The notes: generated by a model not told the origin, from the sequence alone. A stretch of DNA of 64,000 bases from Mariniphaga sp964559175 (GCA_964559175.1 CAZLGT010000023.1:1-64000); one strand, 5' to 3'; shown: positions 15,827 through 25,352, numbered from the stretch's first letter. Made by a program: numbers and translations.

Positions 15827-17515
15827 CTAATATCCGTAATTCTGCGGATAATCGTTAGTCGTTCTGGTACGCTGATTTGCCGGAATCGGACGTAATACAT
15901 GATAATCTTGAATGTTCGGTTCAGCATCATGATTGTATTTTTTCACCCTCTCCAACAATTTTTCCGTTCTTTTGAGATCTAACCATCTTTTTTGTTCACC
16001 GAAAAATTCCCTTGAACGTTCATCCAGAATGAAGTCGATATCGACATCAGTGGCTGAGATTTCCATTTGGCTTTCCATTCCGGGAAAAGCAGCCCTTCTC
16101 CTAATTGCATTGATATACTGCACTGCTTCGTTGTTATTGTTTGCCTTATGCAACGCTTCTGCTGCCAGCAGATAAGTTTCAGGCAGAGAATAAATAATCT
16201 GGTCACGCGATCCCTCCTGATGATTAACCGAGGGTCGTTTATTGTCGTCAATTTTCCAGGGACTTGGAAAAATGTTAATGCTATTGTTGTCAGTTCCGTC
16301 TTCGGTAAACCATGACCAAACCTTCCCTTTGGCATTTTCGTGCCAACTGTAGAGATTCTTACCGGCAATTACGCCAGGAAGGCGGGCTTCAATGGCATCC
16401 ACTTCGGCTTGTGAAAGGTCATTCCCGGTAAGAAAAATTGCTGTATCGCCAACACTGGCTCCTGCCGGAATTCCTGATGTTGTATTATAATACCAAACGG
16501 TTTGAAATGATTTAACAAACCGGGAATCGACATCGTAGGGCCTGAAGTTTTCAAGTAACCAACTTGTTGGCCTGTAGCGAATCCACGGGCGCCCAAAGCC
16601 ATATCCCAAAGCACGATTCAGTCCATCATTGTAAACTTCATACCAGGGCCGGAAATACAAATGCGTTTCATTTCCTTCCGGAGTAAGCAAGGGATCTTCA
16701 TTAAACTGAACAGACCATAGAATTTCAGGATGCTGCTCATTATCGTGGTTGTAACGGGCTACAGGATCGGGATCGAGTGACAGTCCGTAATCGTTAATTA
16801 CAGTTTTTGCCAGGTTGGCTGCTGTGGTAAAATCATCGGCGTTCCCAAAATTTTTATATCCTTTTGTTAGGTGAACCAGTGCCAGCATGTGCTGTGCAGC
16901 AGGTTTGGTTGGCCTCCCAAATTCGCTTTGGGTTACCGGAAGATTATTAACGGCAAACTCCAAATCATCGAGAATAGCCTGGTAAACAGTTTCCTCCGGT
17001 ACTCTTTCTGCTTCGGTTTCAACACCAACTGTTTCTTCCAGAGTAAGGTGGATTGGGCCAAATGTTTCAACGAGAGTAAAATAATAATGTGCCCTTAAAA
17101 AACGGGCTTCAGCAACTTTGGAGTTTTTTTCTGCTTCAGATAAATCGACTTCTTCAGCCCGCCCAATAACCGCATTGCATGTATTGATGGCAATATAAAA
17201 ATTCGACCATAAGGTCCAGACAGGGCTGGCTTCTGAGTTAAGCCCGGTTTCGTACTTATTCATATAATGGAATCCTCCGTGCCCACCGTTGGTATATTCA
17301 TCTGTGCCAAAAATGGAAAGGTTACATCCATGTTCCTGCCCGTAGTATGTACGTAATTGTTCGTAAGCTGCATTTACACCGGCCTGCAATCCATCGGGAG
17401 TGTTCAGATATTCCCCGGTAACACCAGATACAATCTCTTCATCCAGGACATCACATGATACAATTAATAGTGATGCTGTAATGAATATCAACATGAAATA
17501 TTTTATTTTTTTCAT
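15827..17515 (-). CDS. SusD/RagB-family glycan-binding outer-membrane lipoprotein
   Basis: 562 residues with lipobox IVSC. Surface lipoprotein that caps the partner SusC pore and binds oligosaccharide. Typical landmarks are the early TPDGLQAGVNAAYEQLR helix, ARFLRAHYYFTLVETFG (the RAxYYF motif of SusD family TPR helices), and a C-terminal section with YLLAAEALHKANN, INAIRRRAAFPG and DERSREFFGEQKRWLDLKR. The gap to the upstream susC gene is 19 bp, so it is one operon. The fine specificity cannot be read; the locus enzymes (GH2 beta-galactosidase-like, Gfo/Idh/MocA) suggest a galactose-containing or modified plant/algal glycan. Confidence 0.93.
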   Translation of the reverse strand: MKKIKYFMLIFITASLLIVSCDVLDEEIVSGVTGEYLNTPDGLQAGVNAAYEQLRTYYGQEHGCNLSIFGTDEYTNGGHGGFHYMNKYETGLNSEASPVWTLWSNFYIAINTCNAVIGRAEEVDLSEAEKNSKVAEARFLRAHYYFTLVETFGPIHLTLEETVGVETEAERVPEETVYQAILDDLEFAVNNLPVTQSEFGRPTKPAAQHMLALVHLTKGYKNFGNADDFTTAANLAKTVINDYGLSLDPDPVARYNHDNEQHPEILWSVQFNEDPLLTPEGNETHLYFRPWYEVYNDGLNRALGYGFGRPWIRYRPTSWLLENFRPYDVDSRFVKSFQTVWYYNTTSGIPAGASVGDTAIFLTGNDLSQAEVDAIEARLPGVIAGKNLYSWHENAKGKVWSWFTEDGTDNNSINIFPSPWKIDDNKRPSVNHQEGSRDQIIYSLPETYLLAAEALHKANNNNEAVQYINAIRRRAAFPGMESQMEISATDVDIDFILDERSREFFGEQKRWLDLKRTEKLLERVKKYNHDAEPNIQDYHVLRPIPANQRTRTTNDYPQNYGY

Positions 17516-17534
17516 AGTTCAAAAGTTTAATAGT

Positions 17535-20450
17535 TTAAAAATCAACATTAACACCCAGTGAAAACATCCTTGTACTTGGCGTTTCGCTTTTTATTTCGCC
17601 ATCGTAGGCTTCCGGATCGAGGTTACTGGCAAGCCCTGAAAAGATAAAGGGTGTGTCGGCATTAAGGTATATTTTCATTGACTTGATTCCGATGTTGGAC
17701 AGAATTCTTTTGGGCAGATTGTACCCAAGTTGCATGTTTCTAACTTTAAGGAAATCTCCGGACCCATAACCCCTGGAATCGCTGTAAAGTGGATATTCAC
17801 GGCTTCCGTCGGGTTTTGGATGGTCATTTGTTGGATTGTCTTCTGTCCAGAAATCAACATTGAGGTTGTTATAACGGCCCTGCAATGTAGCGTGGTTAAC
17901 TTCAAATTCGTTGTAAATGGTTTGACCAAAGATTCCCAGGATCAAAAATGAAAATTCGAAATCCTTGTACATTAATCTTGAGCCTAACCCAAGTGTTGCT
18001 TTTGGAATGTTGGTGCCAAGTATGACCCGGTCTTCTTCGTTGATTTTGCTGTCAGGAACCACATCTCTTATTTTTATTTGCCCGGGTTGTGCCTGATAAA
18101 CGGCTGCCTGTGAGGCTTCATCGAGCTGCCAGATACCGATTTTATCGTAATCGTACCAAACGGTCAGTGGTTCTCCGATAAACCATTCATTTCCCACGTC
18201 GTCTGTATTGTTGCCGTACAAATCGATTATTTCTTCTTTATTACCGGACAGATTAAGGTTGGCAGACCATGTGAAATCGCGGGTGGATACAATGCGGCCT
18301 GTTAACGACATTTCCCACCCCCTGTTCCGGGTTTCTCCTATGTTTTCCATTACATTGTCGAAACCTGAAGTGATTGGTATTTTTCGTTCGAGCAACAAAT
18401 CGGTGGTATTGGTTTGATATATTTCAAAATTACCGGCAATGTTTTCTCCCAAACCAAAATCCAAACCGATATTGGCTGTTGCCGATGATTCCCATTTCAA
18501 ATCAGGATTTGCGATAGTTCCCGGCCGGTAACCATAACCGGAACCATTTCCAAACGAATAAATGGTTCTTGTTAAGCCACCCCTTGTTTGATACGGATCT
18601 ATACCTGTATTCCCGGTTACACCATAACTGGCCCTTAATCTTAAATCAGAAAAGAGGCTTTGATTAGCCATAAAATTCTCGTTACTGATTCTCCAAAGAA
18701 AAGCTGCGGATGGAAAGAATCCCCATTTTTTCCCTTCCGAAAGCCTTGAAGAACCATCGTAACGACCTGTGATTGTGAACAGGTATTTGTTCATTAGTTC
18801 ATAATTTACACGGCCCATAAACGACATGATACCCCATTCCTGTAAGTCTGAATCATAATCAAGCACGGTCTCAGCAGTTTCGAGGTTATGAAAAAGCTGA
18901 TGTTCATAGGGAAGTCCTTCCACATCGATGATCGACGTCTCATAATTCGATTCCTGCACACTGAATAATCCGGTAGCTTTTAAAATGTTGTTTTCATTAA
19001 ATTCTTTCGTATAGTTCAGAATATTTTCAAAGGTATATGTGTAATTTTCTTCATGGTTTTTTAACCCTCTGGGCGTGCTGTATTGTCTGGCAGACGATAA
19101 GCTTCCTTCAAACAGACCTCTTCGGTATTTTTGATAGTCAGAACCAAAGTTCATTCTGTAATCCAGGCTGTTTGAAATATCTATTTCTGCGTAAATGTTA
19201 CTGAAAACCCTCAGCCTTGTGCGGTCGTCAACGATTGCATTTTCAACAAAATCGGCCAAAGGGTTCCACAGAAGCGGGTCAGCCCCCGGCTGATATACCA
19301 TTTCTCCATTTTCATAAGGTTCGGCTAATGGGGAAATATTCACGGCTCCTCCATACACATTCGAACCGTAATTTTGAATCTGGTCGGAAAGCTGTGTGGA
19401 GGTTCCCACTCTTATCCGATCGGAAACATGATGATCCAGGTTTATGCGTAACGTTTTGCGGGTAAATTCCTGGGTTTCAATTACAGCTTGTTCATTGAAA
19501 AGGTTTGCAGCAAGTGCAAATGCCGTTTTTTGACTTCCGCCTCTTACACCCAATTGATGGCTTTGCTGGTACCCGTTACCCACAATAAGATCGAGCCAGT
19601 CGGTTGAAACACCCCGTGCAATGGCTTCTTCCTCTGCTGCCGTAAATGGTCTGCCACCAACTTCCTTTAACCGGGTATATTGTTCTCCGTTCATTAAATC
19701 CGGTTTCCCCAAAGGTGAAGTTACCCCGTAGTACCCGTTATATGATACGGTAGTCGGATAATTTCCCCCCCGGGTTGTGGTAATCAGGATTACGCCATTA
19801 GCGCCTCTCGACCCATAAATTGCTGTAGCAGAAGCGTCCTTTAAAATTTCCATCGATTTGATGTCTCTGGGGTTAATATCGTTGATATTTCCTTCATACG
19901 GAATACCATCTACTACATACAGTGGATCATTGGTGGCAGTTAGCGACCTTCTTCCTCTGATACGAATGGTTACACCATCGCCGGGCCGGTTGCCCGAAGA
20001 AAGTGCCATAACCCCGGTAGCTCGTCCCTGAAGAGCAGATCCTGCATCAATGATGGGCAGTTCCTGGATGTCCTGCGTTGTAACAGAGGATATCGCACCG
20101 GTGATATTCCCTCTCCGCTCGGTGCCGTAACCAATGGCTACAACTTCTTCCAGCCCAATTACATCCGCAAGCATTACGACGTTGATAACAGATTGTGTTC
20201 CAACTTCAATTTCCTGTGGTTTCATTCCAATGAAAGAGAAAACCAACACATTTTGATCTTCGGCAACCGACAAAGAATATTGCCCCATTTCATTGGTTAC
20301 TGCACCTACAGTAGTGCCTTTAACAACAACAGTTACACCTGGCAATGCCGAACCATCTTCCGATGAAACGGTGCCGGTAACGGTTTTTTGTGCCATTGCA
20401 TAGTTGATTAATGCAATGTTCAGAATGAATAGAATCAAAAATTTTCGCAT
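17535..20450 (-). CDS. SusC/RagA-family TonB-dependent outer-membrane transporter
   Basis: 971 residues with a signal peptide (ends NYAMAQ). N-terminal carboxypeptidase-like domain (VTGTVSSEDGSALPGVTVVVKG, about 22-100), then the plug domain with the RagA pattern GRATGVMAL, IRIRGRRSL, DPLYVVDGIPYEG and ATAIYGSRGANGVILITT, then the 22-strand barrel to the C-terminal GVNVDF. It imports glycan fragments with SusD, energised by TonB-ExbBD. It is first in the operon. No adjacent anti-sigma/ECF pair or hybrid two-component regulator controls it; the nearest regulator is the AraC gene at 26502. Confidence 0.94.
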   Translation of the reverse strand: MRKFLILFILNIALINYAMAQKTVTGTVSSEDGSALPGVTVVVKGTTVGAVTNEMGQYSLSVAEDQNVLVFSFIGMKPQEIEVGTQSVINVVMLADVIGLEEVVAIGYGTERRGNITGAISSVTTQDIQELPIIDAGSALQGRATGVMALSSGNRPGDGVTIRIRGRRSLTATNDPLYVVDGIPYEGNINDINPRDIKSMEILKDASATAIYGSRGANGVILITTTRGGNYPTTVSYNGYYGVTSPLGKPDLMNGEQYTRLKEVGGRPFTAAEEEAIARGVSTDWLDLIVGNGYQQSHQLGVRGGSQKTAFALAANLFNEQAVIETQEFTRKTLRINLDHHVSDRIRVGTSTQLSDQIQNYGSNVYGGAVNISPLAEPYENGEMVYQPGADPLLWNPLADFVENAIVDDRTRLRVFSNIYAEIDISNSLDYRMNFGSDYQKYRRGLFEGSLSSARQYSTPRGLKNHEENYTYTFENILNYTKEFNENNILKATGLFSVQESNYETSIIDVEGLPYEHQLFHNLETAETVLDYDSDLQEWGIMSFMGRVNYELMNKYLFTITGRYDGSSRLSEGKKWGFFPSAAFLWRISNENFMANQSLFSDLRLRASYGVTGNTGIDPYQTRGGLTRTIYSFGNGSGYGYRPGTIANPDLKWESSATANIGLDFGLGENIAGNFEIYQTNTTDLLLERKIPITSGFDNVMENIGETRNRGWEMSLTGRIVSTRDFTWSANLNLSGNKEEIIDLYGNNTDDVGNEWFIGEPLTVWYDYDKIGIWQLDEASQAAVYQAQPGQIKIRDVVPDSKINEEDRVILGTNIPKATLGLGSRLMYKDFEFSFLILGIFGQTIYNEFEVNHATLQGRYNNLNVDFWTEDNPTNDHPKPDGSREYPLYSDSRGYGSGDFLKVRNMQLGYNLPKRILSNIGIKSMKIYLNADTPFIFSGLASNLDPEAYDGEIKSETPSTRMFSLGVNVDF

Positions 20451-20618
20451 AGATTAAAAATTTATTGGTTAAAAGAATAAAAAGAGAATTGTTTTCGATT
20501 GAATATTAATTTCAGTTAAAGCATTGATGAATCATGCCTGAGAAACTGAACGACAAATTTTATTTTCATAGTTTTGCGATTAAATAATTTAACAAGCGGT
20601 TAATTTATTTTGAATAGA

Positions 20619-20644
20619 GGGGGGAATGTGGCCGCATTTTCCCC
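20619..20644 (-). terminator. Possible terminator after the Tat oxidoreductase gene
   Basis: An imperfect G-rich/C-rich stem (left arm about 20620-20628, right arm about 20635-20644, with a T bulge) lies 42 bp past the stop codon of the minus-strand gene at 20686 and is followed by an AT-rich stretch rather than a pure T run. Only moderately convincing. Confidence 0.4.
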
Positions 20645-20685
20645 TTTTTAATTTCCAGATAAATCAATCTGGTTAGAGCAGTAGT

Positions 20686-22059
20686 TTACCATTTTACATA
20701 ATTCGTTCCGAATGGATACCTTTGTGGCCGGCTCAACATGGAGTTGGCCAGGTCGTTGTTCACAAATTTTTCCGCTTTCGGGTCCCATTGCAAAATACCT
20801 GGAACTTTCATGGCGATATGGCTGATGAGGCAAACGGAACAGGCACGGTGGCCGATTTCAACCGGAGAAATGGGCTGCTTGCGCGACTGCACACAGTCGA
20901 GCCAGTTGCCATGCTGATCTTCGCTTACATAAAGCTTTATTTCATTATCCCCGATTTGCGATTTCAGAATTTCGGGGTCGCTGGCATCGAGTGCCTTTGT
21001 GCTTCCTTTCGGAATGGGATCGCTTTCCGTTGCGCGGTAGGGCCCGCGGGTAACAAATATCCAGCCGTCGGTTCCTTCATAGCGGATGCCGTTGGGATAC
21101 CCGCCGCTGGTGAAAACTGTAATACCGTTTTCGTACTCATGTTTCACTAAAAAGTCGCCATGTACGTTCCAGCTTCCTGATTTGGGAAACTCTGCAATGG
21201 CTTCCACCGAAACAGGTCCGGTGTATTCGGTGTCCATTCCCCAGGCTGCGGAATCGTAATGATGCTGTCCCCAGCCGGTGATCATTCCGGCGCCGTAGTT
21301 TTCGTGCCTCAGCCAGCCCGGGCGATCGTAACCTTCCTGCGGGTGAACCAGATTTTCGGTGTAGGGCAGTTCGGGAGTTGGTCCTAGCCACATGCTGAAA
21401 TTCAGGTTATCGGGAACCGGCATTTCCGGGAACAGCGGTCCGGGTGGGTCGCCGGGCAAACCGATTTTTACAGTATGCAGCTTGCCAATCCGTCCGTTGC
21501 GCACCAGTTCGGCGGCCCTGCGGAATTGTGCCGAAGAACGCTGTTGAGTGCCAATCTGTAAAATTACACCCTGCCGGTGCACGATGTCACTCATCAGTCT
21601 GCCTTCTTCAACTGTAAGCGAATTGGGTTTTTGCAGGTAGATGTCCTTTCCTGCAAGGGCAGCTTCCATAGCCGGCTGGGCATGCCAGTGGTCGGGTGTG
21701 CTGATAATGACTGCATCGATGTCTTTGTTCAGCAGCATCTCTTTGTAATCGGCATACATTTTTACATCCACCGCATGGTCGCTGCCGGTTTTTTCATTGT
21801 AAAAACCTTCAATGAGTTGTTTGCCTTCTTCCATGCGTTTACTGTCCACATCGGAAACGGCAACCACACGTGCCACATCATATTTCCAAACTCCCGGCAG
21901 ATCGTGGCTGCGGGCGATTCTTCCGCTGCCAATCTGGCCGATATTTATTTTGTTACTGGGTGCGTTTTTGCCAAAAACCGACGAGGGAACAATGGTGGGA
22001 ATGACCATGGCTCCGGCAGCTGTGGCGGCTGTGTTTTTTATAAAGTTTCTTCTTTTCAT
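20686..22059 (-). CDS. Gfo/Idh/MocA-family oxidoreductase with Tat signal
   Basis: 457 residues. The N-terminus MKRRNFIKNTAATAAGA is a twin-arginine-type signal (RRNFIK), so the enzyme is probably folded with its cofactor before export. Rossmann motif IGQIGSGRIARSHDLPG at about residues 40-56, then VVAVSDVD, DAVIISTPDHWHAQPAMEA and DIYLQKPNSLTVEEG with the catalytic Lys of the family. The C-terminal domain has GWGQHHYDSAAWGMD. It sits upstream of susC in the same orientation and upstream genes follow the same strand, consistent with the glycan locus. Probable NAD-dependent sugar dehydrogenase or related. Substrate unknown. Confidence 0.88.
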   Translation of the reverse strand: MKRRNFIKNTAATAAGAMVIPTIVPSSVFGKNAPSNKINIGQIGSGRIARSHDLPGVWKYDVARVVAVSDVDSKRMEEGKQLIEGFYNEKTGSDHAVDVKMYADYKEMLLNKDIDAVIISTPDHWHAQPAMEAALAGKDIYLQKPNSLTVEEGRLMSDIVHRQGVILQIGTQQRSSAQFRRAAELVRNGRIGKLHTVKIGLPGDPPGPLFPEMPVPDNLNFSMWLGPTPELPYTENLVHPQEGYDRPGWLRHENYGAGMITGWGQHHYDSAAWGMDTEYTGPVSVEAIAEFPKSGSWNVHGDFLVKHEYENGITVFTSGGYPNGIRYEGTDGWIFVTRGPYRATESDPIPKGSTKALDASDPEILKSQIGDNEIKLYVSEDQHGNWLDCVQSRKQPISPVEIGHRACSVCLISHIAMKVPGILQWDPKAEKFVNNDLANSMLSRPQRYPFGTNYVKW

Positions 22060-22147
22060 GATTTATTTTTTTTGTTCATTATTAATTTGTTTGCTTGATG
22101 ACCGATGATAGGTGACCGATGTTCAAGTGTCTGCTAATTGAATTAAA

Positions 22148-22501
22148 CTATTTAATACTTGTTTTAAATGCAATTAACATGTTCATTAGTTGATAAGAGA
22201 TTTGGTAAAGTATTTGAAATTCATCTTCTGAAATATAGTTTCTAATTTTTGCTTTATACAAACACGTTATTACTTCGGCTAATGATCTGATGGAATAGCC
22301 TAAAAATCTTTTTTGTTCAGAATTTGATTGTCCGATTGAACCTTCCGCAATATTTAAAGCAATTGAATCACCAGCCCTTCTTATTTGAGATGAAAGATTG
22401 TAAATTTCTTTTTTGGGGAACTTGTCAGTCAATTCGTTAATTTGCTCTCCAAATTCCATTGCATTGTTCCAAACATTTAATTTTTCAAATTTAAATCCCA
22501 T
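22148..22501 (-). CDS. Four-helix bundle protein (23S rRNA intervening-sequence family)
   Basis: 117 residues, all helical. Landmarks of the family are visible: a FEKLNVWNNAMEFGEQI start, then FPKKEIYNLSSQIRRAGDSIALNIAEG and a C-terminal helix pair. Such genes are scattered singly through Bacteroidota genomes, with no settled function beyond the S23/IVS link. Here it lies between the Tat oxidoreductase gene and a DUF6807 gene. It is flanked by low-complexity repeats (GATGACCGATG-like at about 22098-22121 and CCGTC-like at about 22558-22582), which gives it the look of an inserted cassette. Confidence 0.85.
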   Translation of the reverse strand: MGFKFEKLNVWNNAMEFGEQINELTDKFPKKEIYNLSSQIRRAGDSIALNIAEGSIGQSNSEQKRFLGYSIRSLAEVITCLYKAKIRNYISEDEFQILYQISYQLMNMLIAFKTSIK

Positions 22502-22586
22502 TTTTCAAAAAATAAAAATTTATCAAAATAGTATATTCCTTGCAGGAATCCGGTTTTCCGTCTCCCGTCCTCTGTCTTCCGTCCTT

Positions 22587-23480
22587 TTATTCCTTGCTGT
22601 ACTTTTCAAACTCCTCTTCAATTTTTGCTTCCGAATGATCACCCGTGTGTACCAATACCCGATAGCGAAGCTTAATTTGTTCTCCTTTTTTTAATACGAT
22701 GTTTTTATCATTTTCAGGCCAGTACATGGGAGTGGGAGAGAAGAATCCGTAATCGCGGGTAAACCAGGGGGCAGGAAACCACTCGTTTGACGGATGTTGC
22801 ATAATGGCCATGCCTTCTGTTTTCCCCATGCGTTCTCCGTAATAGTCAATCCATGCCGACCGTTTTCCGAATGTGCCTTTTTCGCCGGTTTCACCTTCAG
22901 CATTAATCATGGTGCCGCCGTTAATAACTGCCAAATCGGGGTCCATCCTCCCGCTGAACAACGAATGGTTTGTTTTGTCGATGGTCACATCCATCAGCAT
23001 CTCCATCACAATATCGAAATCGATTTGAAATTTATCTGGTGATGGCACTGAAACCGTAATTATGCGCTTGTCTTTAATGGGTGCATCGGCGCCGGGCCGT
23101 TTCCAGATGCATTCATTTTCAACAACGGCCTTTTCGCCGCCGGTTTCGAGGATGTCGGCCCGAAGTGAAATAATTTGACCCTCATCCAGACCTTCCTGCC
23201 AGTAATTGCCGCCATTCACCTTGTCGCACCCAAAAAACAGCGAGCTGTGGTGCGGATAATTGGCATTGCGCATGGAGGTTACTGTGGCGTTCGACGGACC
23301 GTTCACCGGGAAAAAGAAGGGATATTTTTCGAATTCAGAAAGAATATAACTGGTAAACAAGTTGCCGTTCACCCTGAATTCAATTTTATCGCCCACCTGT
23401 TCGGCAGTTACTTTTGGTTGTGCTGTTGCCACAAATATTGTGGTTAAAAGAATCAGAGAAATTAATGTATATTTTTTCAT
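22587..23480 (-). CDS. Secreted DUF6807 (PmoA-annotated) protein 1
   Basis: 297 residues from ATG 23480. The longer frame to 23540 would overlap the hairpin repeat and lacks a signal peptide, whereas MKKYTLISLILL gives one ending VATAQ. Contains NVNGNLFTSY-like opening, HHSSLFFGCDKVNGGNYW, HPSNEW and a C-terminal region with RVLVHTGD. The family is often labelled PmoA but has nothing to do with methane oxidation; members lie in Bacteroidota and Planctomycetes glycan loci and have a supersandwich-like beta fold. Role unknown. A longer second copy lies at 24023. The name rests on pattern recognition only. Confidence 0.75.
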   Translation of the reverse strand: MKKYTLISLILLTTIFVATAQPKVTAEQVGDKIEFRVNGNLFTSYILSEFEKYPFFFPVNGPSNATVTSMRNANYPHHSSLFFGCDKVNGGNYWQEGLDEGQIISLRADILETGGEKAVVENECIWKRPGADAPIKDKRIITVSVPSPDKFQIDFDIVMEMLMDVTIDKTNHSLFSGRMDPDLAVINGGTMINAEGETGEKGTFGKRSAWIDYYGERMGKTEGMAIMQHPSNEWFPAPWFTRDYGFFSPTPMYWPENDKNIVLKKGEQIKLRYRVLVHTGDHSEAKIEEEFEKYSKE

Positions 23481-23496
23481 TCTTATTAAGTTTTTT

Positions 23497-23545
23497 AATC
23501 TGTGAATCTGTGGCTGTGATTTTTTTCGCCACAGATTCACAGATT
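23497..23545. repeat. 18-bp inverted repeat, copy 1
   Basis: Perfect 18-bp inverted repeat (23497-23514 with 23528-23545) separated by 13 bases. The right arm runs into the stop codon of the GxxExxY gene. The same arms recur at 23977-24024, exactly 480 bp away. Confidence 0.9.
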
Positions 23546-23934
23546 TATAGTATTACACGTTTTGTTATCAACGAATCTTCTCCAAAATTTACAATTAATC
23601 CTAATTTACATTTCGACGCCGCAAGGTAATTAATGACCCATTTTATATGATTTTCTACAATTCCTTGTTGCGCTTTTACTTCCAAAATAATTTTATCAAA
23701 AACGACAAAATCCGCATGAAAATAATGAGGCAGTATTGTGTCTTTATATTCAATTTCATATTTCTTTTCTCTTTCATAAGGAATGTTTTGCAACTTAAAC
23801 TCGTATTCCAAAGCATCTTTATATACAATTTCCAAAAATCCTTTTCCCAGGATGCGGTGAACCTCCATACAAATCCCTATGATTTTATAGCTTTCTTCCT
23901 GATATGGATATTTTTTCTCGTTGTACTGTTTCAT
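23545..23934 (-). CDS. GxxExxY protein
   Basis: 129 residues with the family signature in GKGFLEIVY near residue 35, followed by the conserved YKDAL and, later, HADFVVFDKIILEVKA, a PD-(D/E)XK-like core (D...E-x-K), then LAASKCKLGLIVNFG. The family is common as single, frequently transferred genes in Bacteroidota. A nuclease-like fold is suggested by the motif, but the function is not established. It is flanked on both sides by the same 48-bp hairpin and interrupts a pair of DUF6807 genes, so it looks like a mobile or self-spreading cassette. Confidence 0.88.
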   Translation of the reverse strand: MKQYNEKKYPYQEESYKIIGICMEVHRILGKGFLEIVYKDALEYEFKLQNIPYEREKKYEIEYKDTILPHYFHADFVVFDKIILEVKAQQGIVENHIKWVINYLAASKCKLGLIVNFGEDSLITKRVIL

Positions 23935-23976
23935 TTTTTCTTTCCTATATCTTCCTGATACAACATTATTTTTATT

Positions 23977-24024
23977 AATCTGTGAATCTGTGGCTATGTC
24001 TTTTTTGCCACAGATTCACAGATT
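23977..24024. repeat. 18-bp inverted repeat, copy 2
   Basis: Arms at 23977-23994 and 24007-24024 have the same sequence as copy 1, with a 12-base spacer. The right arm runs into the stop codon of the second DUF6807 gene. It can form a strong hairpin in RNA and may also act as a terminator. Confidence 0.9.
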
Positions 24025-25267
24025 ATTCTTTAACTTCAATTTGCGGCATTTTCGCAAAGCTATTCCAGTATTTCTCTGCCGTTTCAGCATTCATCTCTCC
24101 ATCGAAAACAACCATCCGGTATTTTAATGTATAGTCGTTTCCGGGTTCCAGTTTCCAGTCTTCGTGCCGGATGGGACAAAACTCGAAAAACATGTCGCCA
24201 CGCCCGCCATTGGCATCAAGCGGCCAAACGCGCATGGGCTCGGGGTGCATCCGGTTGGCCGGGTGGCTAAGGAAAAGAATGCCGGAGCGACCTTCGTTTA
24301 CATCCGATTCCCCTTCCACAATGCACCACTTTGCAAACGAACCGTCGGCTTCGGTCCTGGTTTTTCCTTCAGAAGTCAGCACGGTACAATTGTCTTTGTG
24401 CCATTTTTCGATAGCTCGAAAACCAATTCCACCGCCGTAACGGTAAGCATCGAGCATGATTCCGTCGGGCAGTGGGCTATTTAGTGTGGTGGTATAATCG
24501 ATCACAAAAATTTTATCTGAAATATTCCACACCCGTACGTCCAGAATTTCGTTCATGGCTACCTGGTCCGGCCCCTGCGCCCCAAAGTCAATGTGTTGCT
24601 GCAAAGCTTTAAATCCACTGAAAACAGCACCCTCTGTTTCAGATAAAAACGAGGAAAATTTTACAGTTCCCTGACCTTTGGCGAGGTTCCAGAAATCCAC
24701 TTCACGGTCGCCGATGTGGGTCAGTGTCCAAGGGCCCCAAATACCGTAGTGGTGATAATGGTCGGGCGGCTGAATGCGCGAAAGTACTTCTCCTCCAGGC
24801 GACCATAGCGGATGAATGTATCCCGAGCGTTTGAAAAGCGGATTGACTCCCTCGGGCGGGAAAGTGGTTTCAAACCGGTAGCTCAAAACCGGTTTTTCAT
24901 TCACCAGTAAGCTGAGGTCTTTGTGTTTTTTTGATACTGTCACCTTTGAATTCAGTTTTTGGGTTTCTTCCTCTGTTTTCAGGATAAAATTCCGGGTTGA
25001 ATTTTTTGGAGAAACGCCTTCCAAAATAAACCAAAGTTTTGCCGAATAACCGGATTCAAGCTGACAGGGTATCTGCTTTTCTCCGTTTGCCGTAACTTCA
25101 TATAGCGTCAAGAAACCCTTGTCGGTATTGTAGTTTAACCCGTCAAGTGAAACCGAAACCGGCGCATCAATCCGGTCTTCTTCAATTTGAATTTTAAATG
25201 TTTTCAACTCCTGAGAAGATGTTAATTTTGTTATCAGGAGGATTGTTAATAGTAGGATGATCTTCAT
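24023..25267 (-). CDS. Secreted DUF6807 (PmoA-annotated) protein 2
   Basis: 414 residues from ATG 25267 (upstream start would be GTG at 25285). Signal peptide ends KLTSSQ. About 110 residues of extra N-terminal beta domain precede the part shared with the 22587 protein: VLSYRFETTFPPEGVNPLFKRSGYIHPLWSP, DHYHHYGIWGPWT, HPANRMHPEPMRVWPLD and a C-terminal KYRMVVFDGEMN. The paired histidines in DHYHHYG and EPMRVW are typical of the family as I know it from glycan loci. Likely acts in the periplasm or outside. Enzymatic activity unproven. Confidence 0.75.
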   Translation of the reverse strand: MKIILLLTILLITKLTSSQELKTFKIQIEEDRIDAPVSVSLDGLNYNTDKGFLTLYEVTANGEKQIPCQLESGYSAKLWFILEGVSPKNSTRNFILKTEEETQKLNSKVTVSKKHKDLSLLVNEKPVLSYRFETTFPPEGVNPLFKRSGYIHPLWSPGGEVLSRIQPPDHYHHYGIWGPWTLTHIGDREVDFWNLAKGQGTVKFSSFLSETEGAVFSGFKALQQHIDFGAQGPDQVAMNEILDVRVWNISDKIFVIDYTTTLNSPLPDGIMLDAYRYGGGIGFRAIEKWHKDNCTVLTSEGKTRTEADGSFAKWCIVEGESDVNEGRSGILFLSHPANRMHPEPMRVWPLDANGGRGDMFFEFCPIRHEDWKLEPGNDYTLKYRMVVFDGEMNAETAEKYWNSFAKMPQIEVKE

Positions 25268-25282
25268 AATTTTAATTTTAAC

Positions 25283-25340
25283 CACATAGGCACATTAGTT
25301 CACATAAGTTAATTTTAAATGTTCTGATGTGTCCTATGTG
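25283..25340. repeat. Imperfect inverted repeat upstream of DUF6807 gene 2
   Basis: Arms 25283-25298 and 25324-25340 (CACATAGGCACATTAG against CTGATGTGTCCTATGTG) pair with a few mismatches. It is of the same style as, but different in sequence from, the two 18-bp repeats, and it lies in the 85-bp gap between the URO-D and DUF6807 genes. Confidence 0.6.
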
Positions 25341-25352
25341 CTTTGTTTTTAT

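Noticed and set aside
23497..24024. Hairpin pair as a CRISPR array
   Set aside because: Only two copies, 480 bp apart with a gene between, and no spacers or cas genes.
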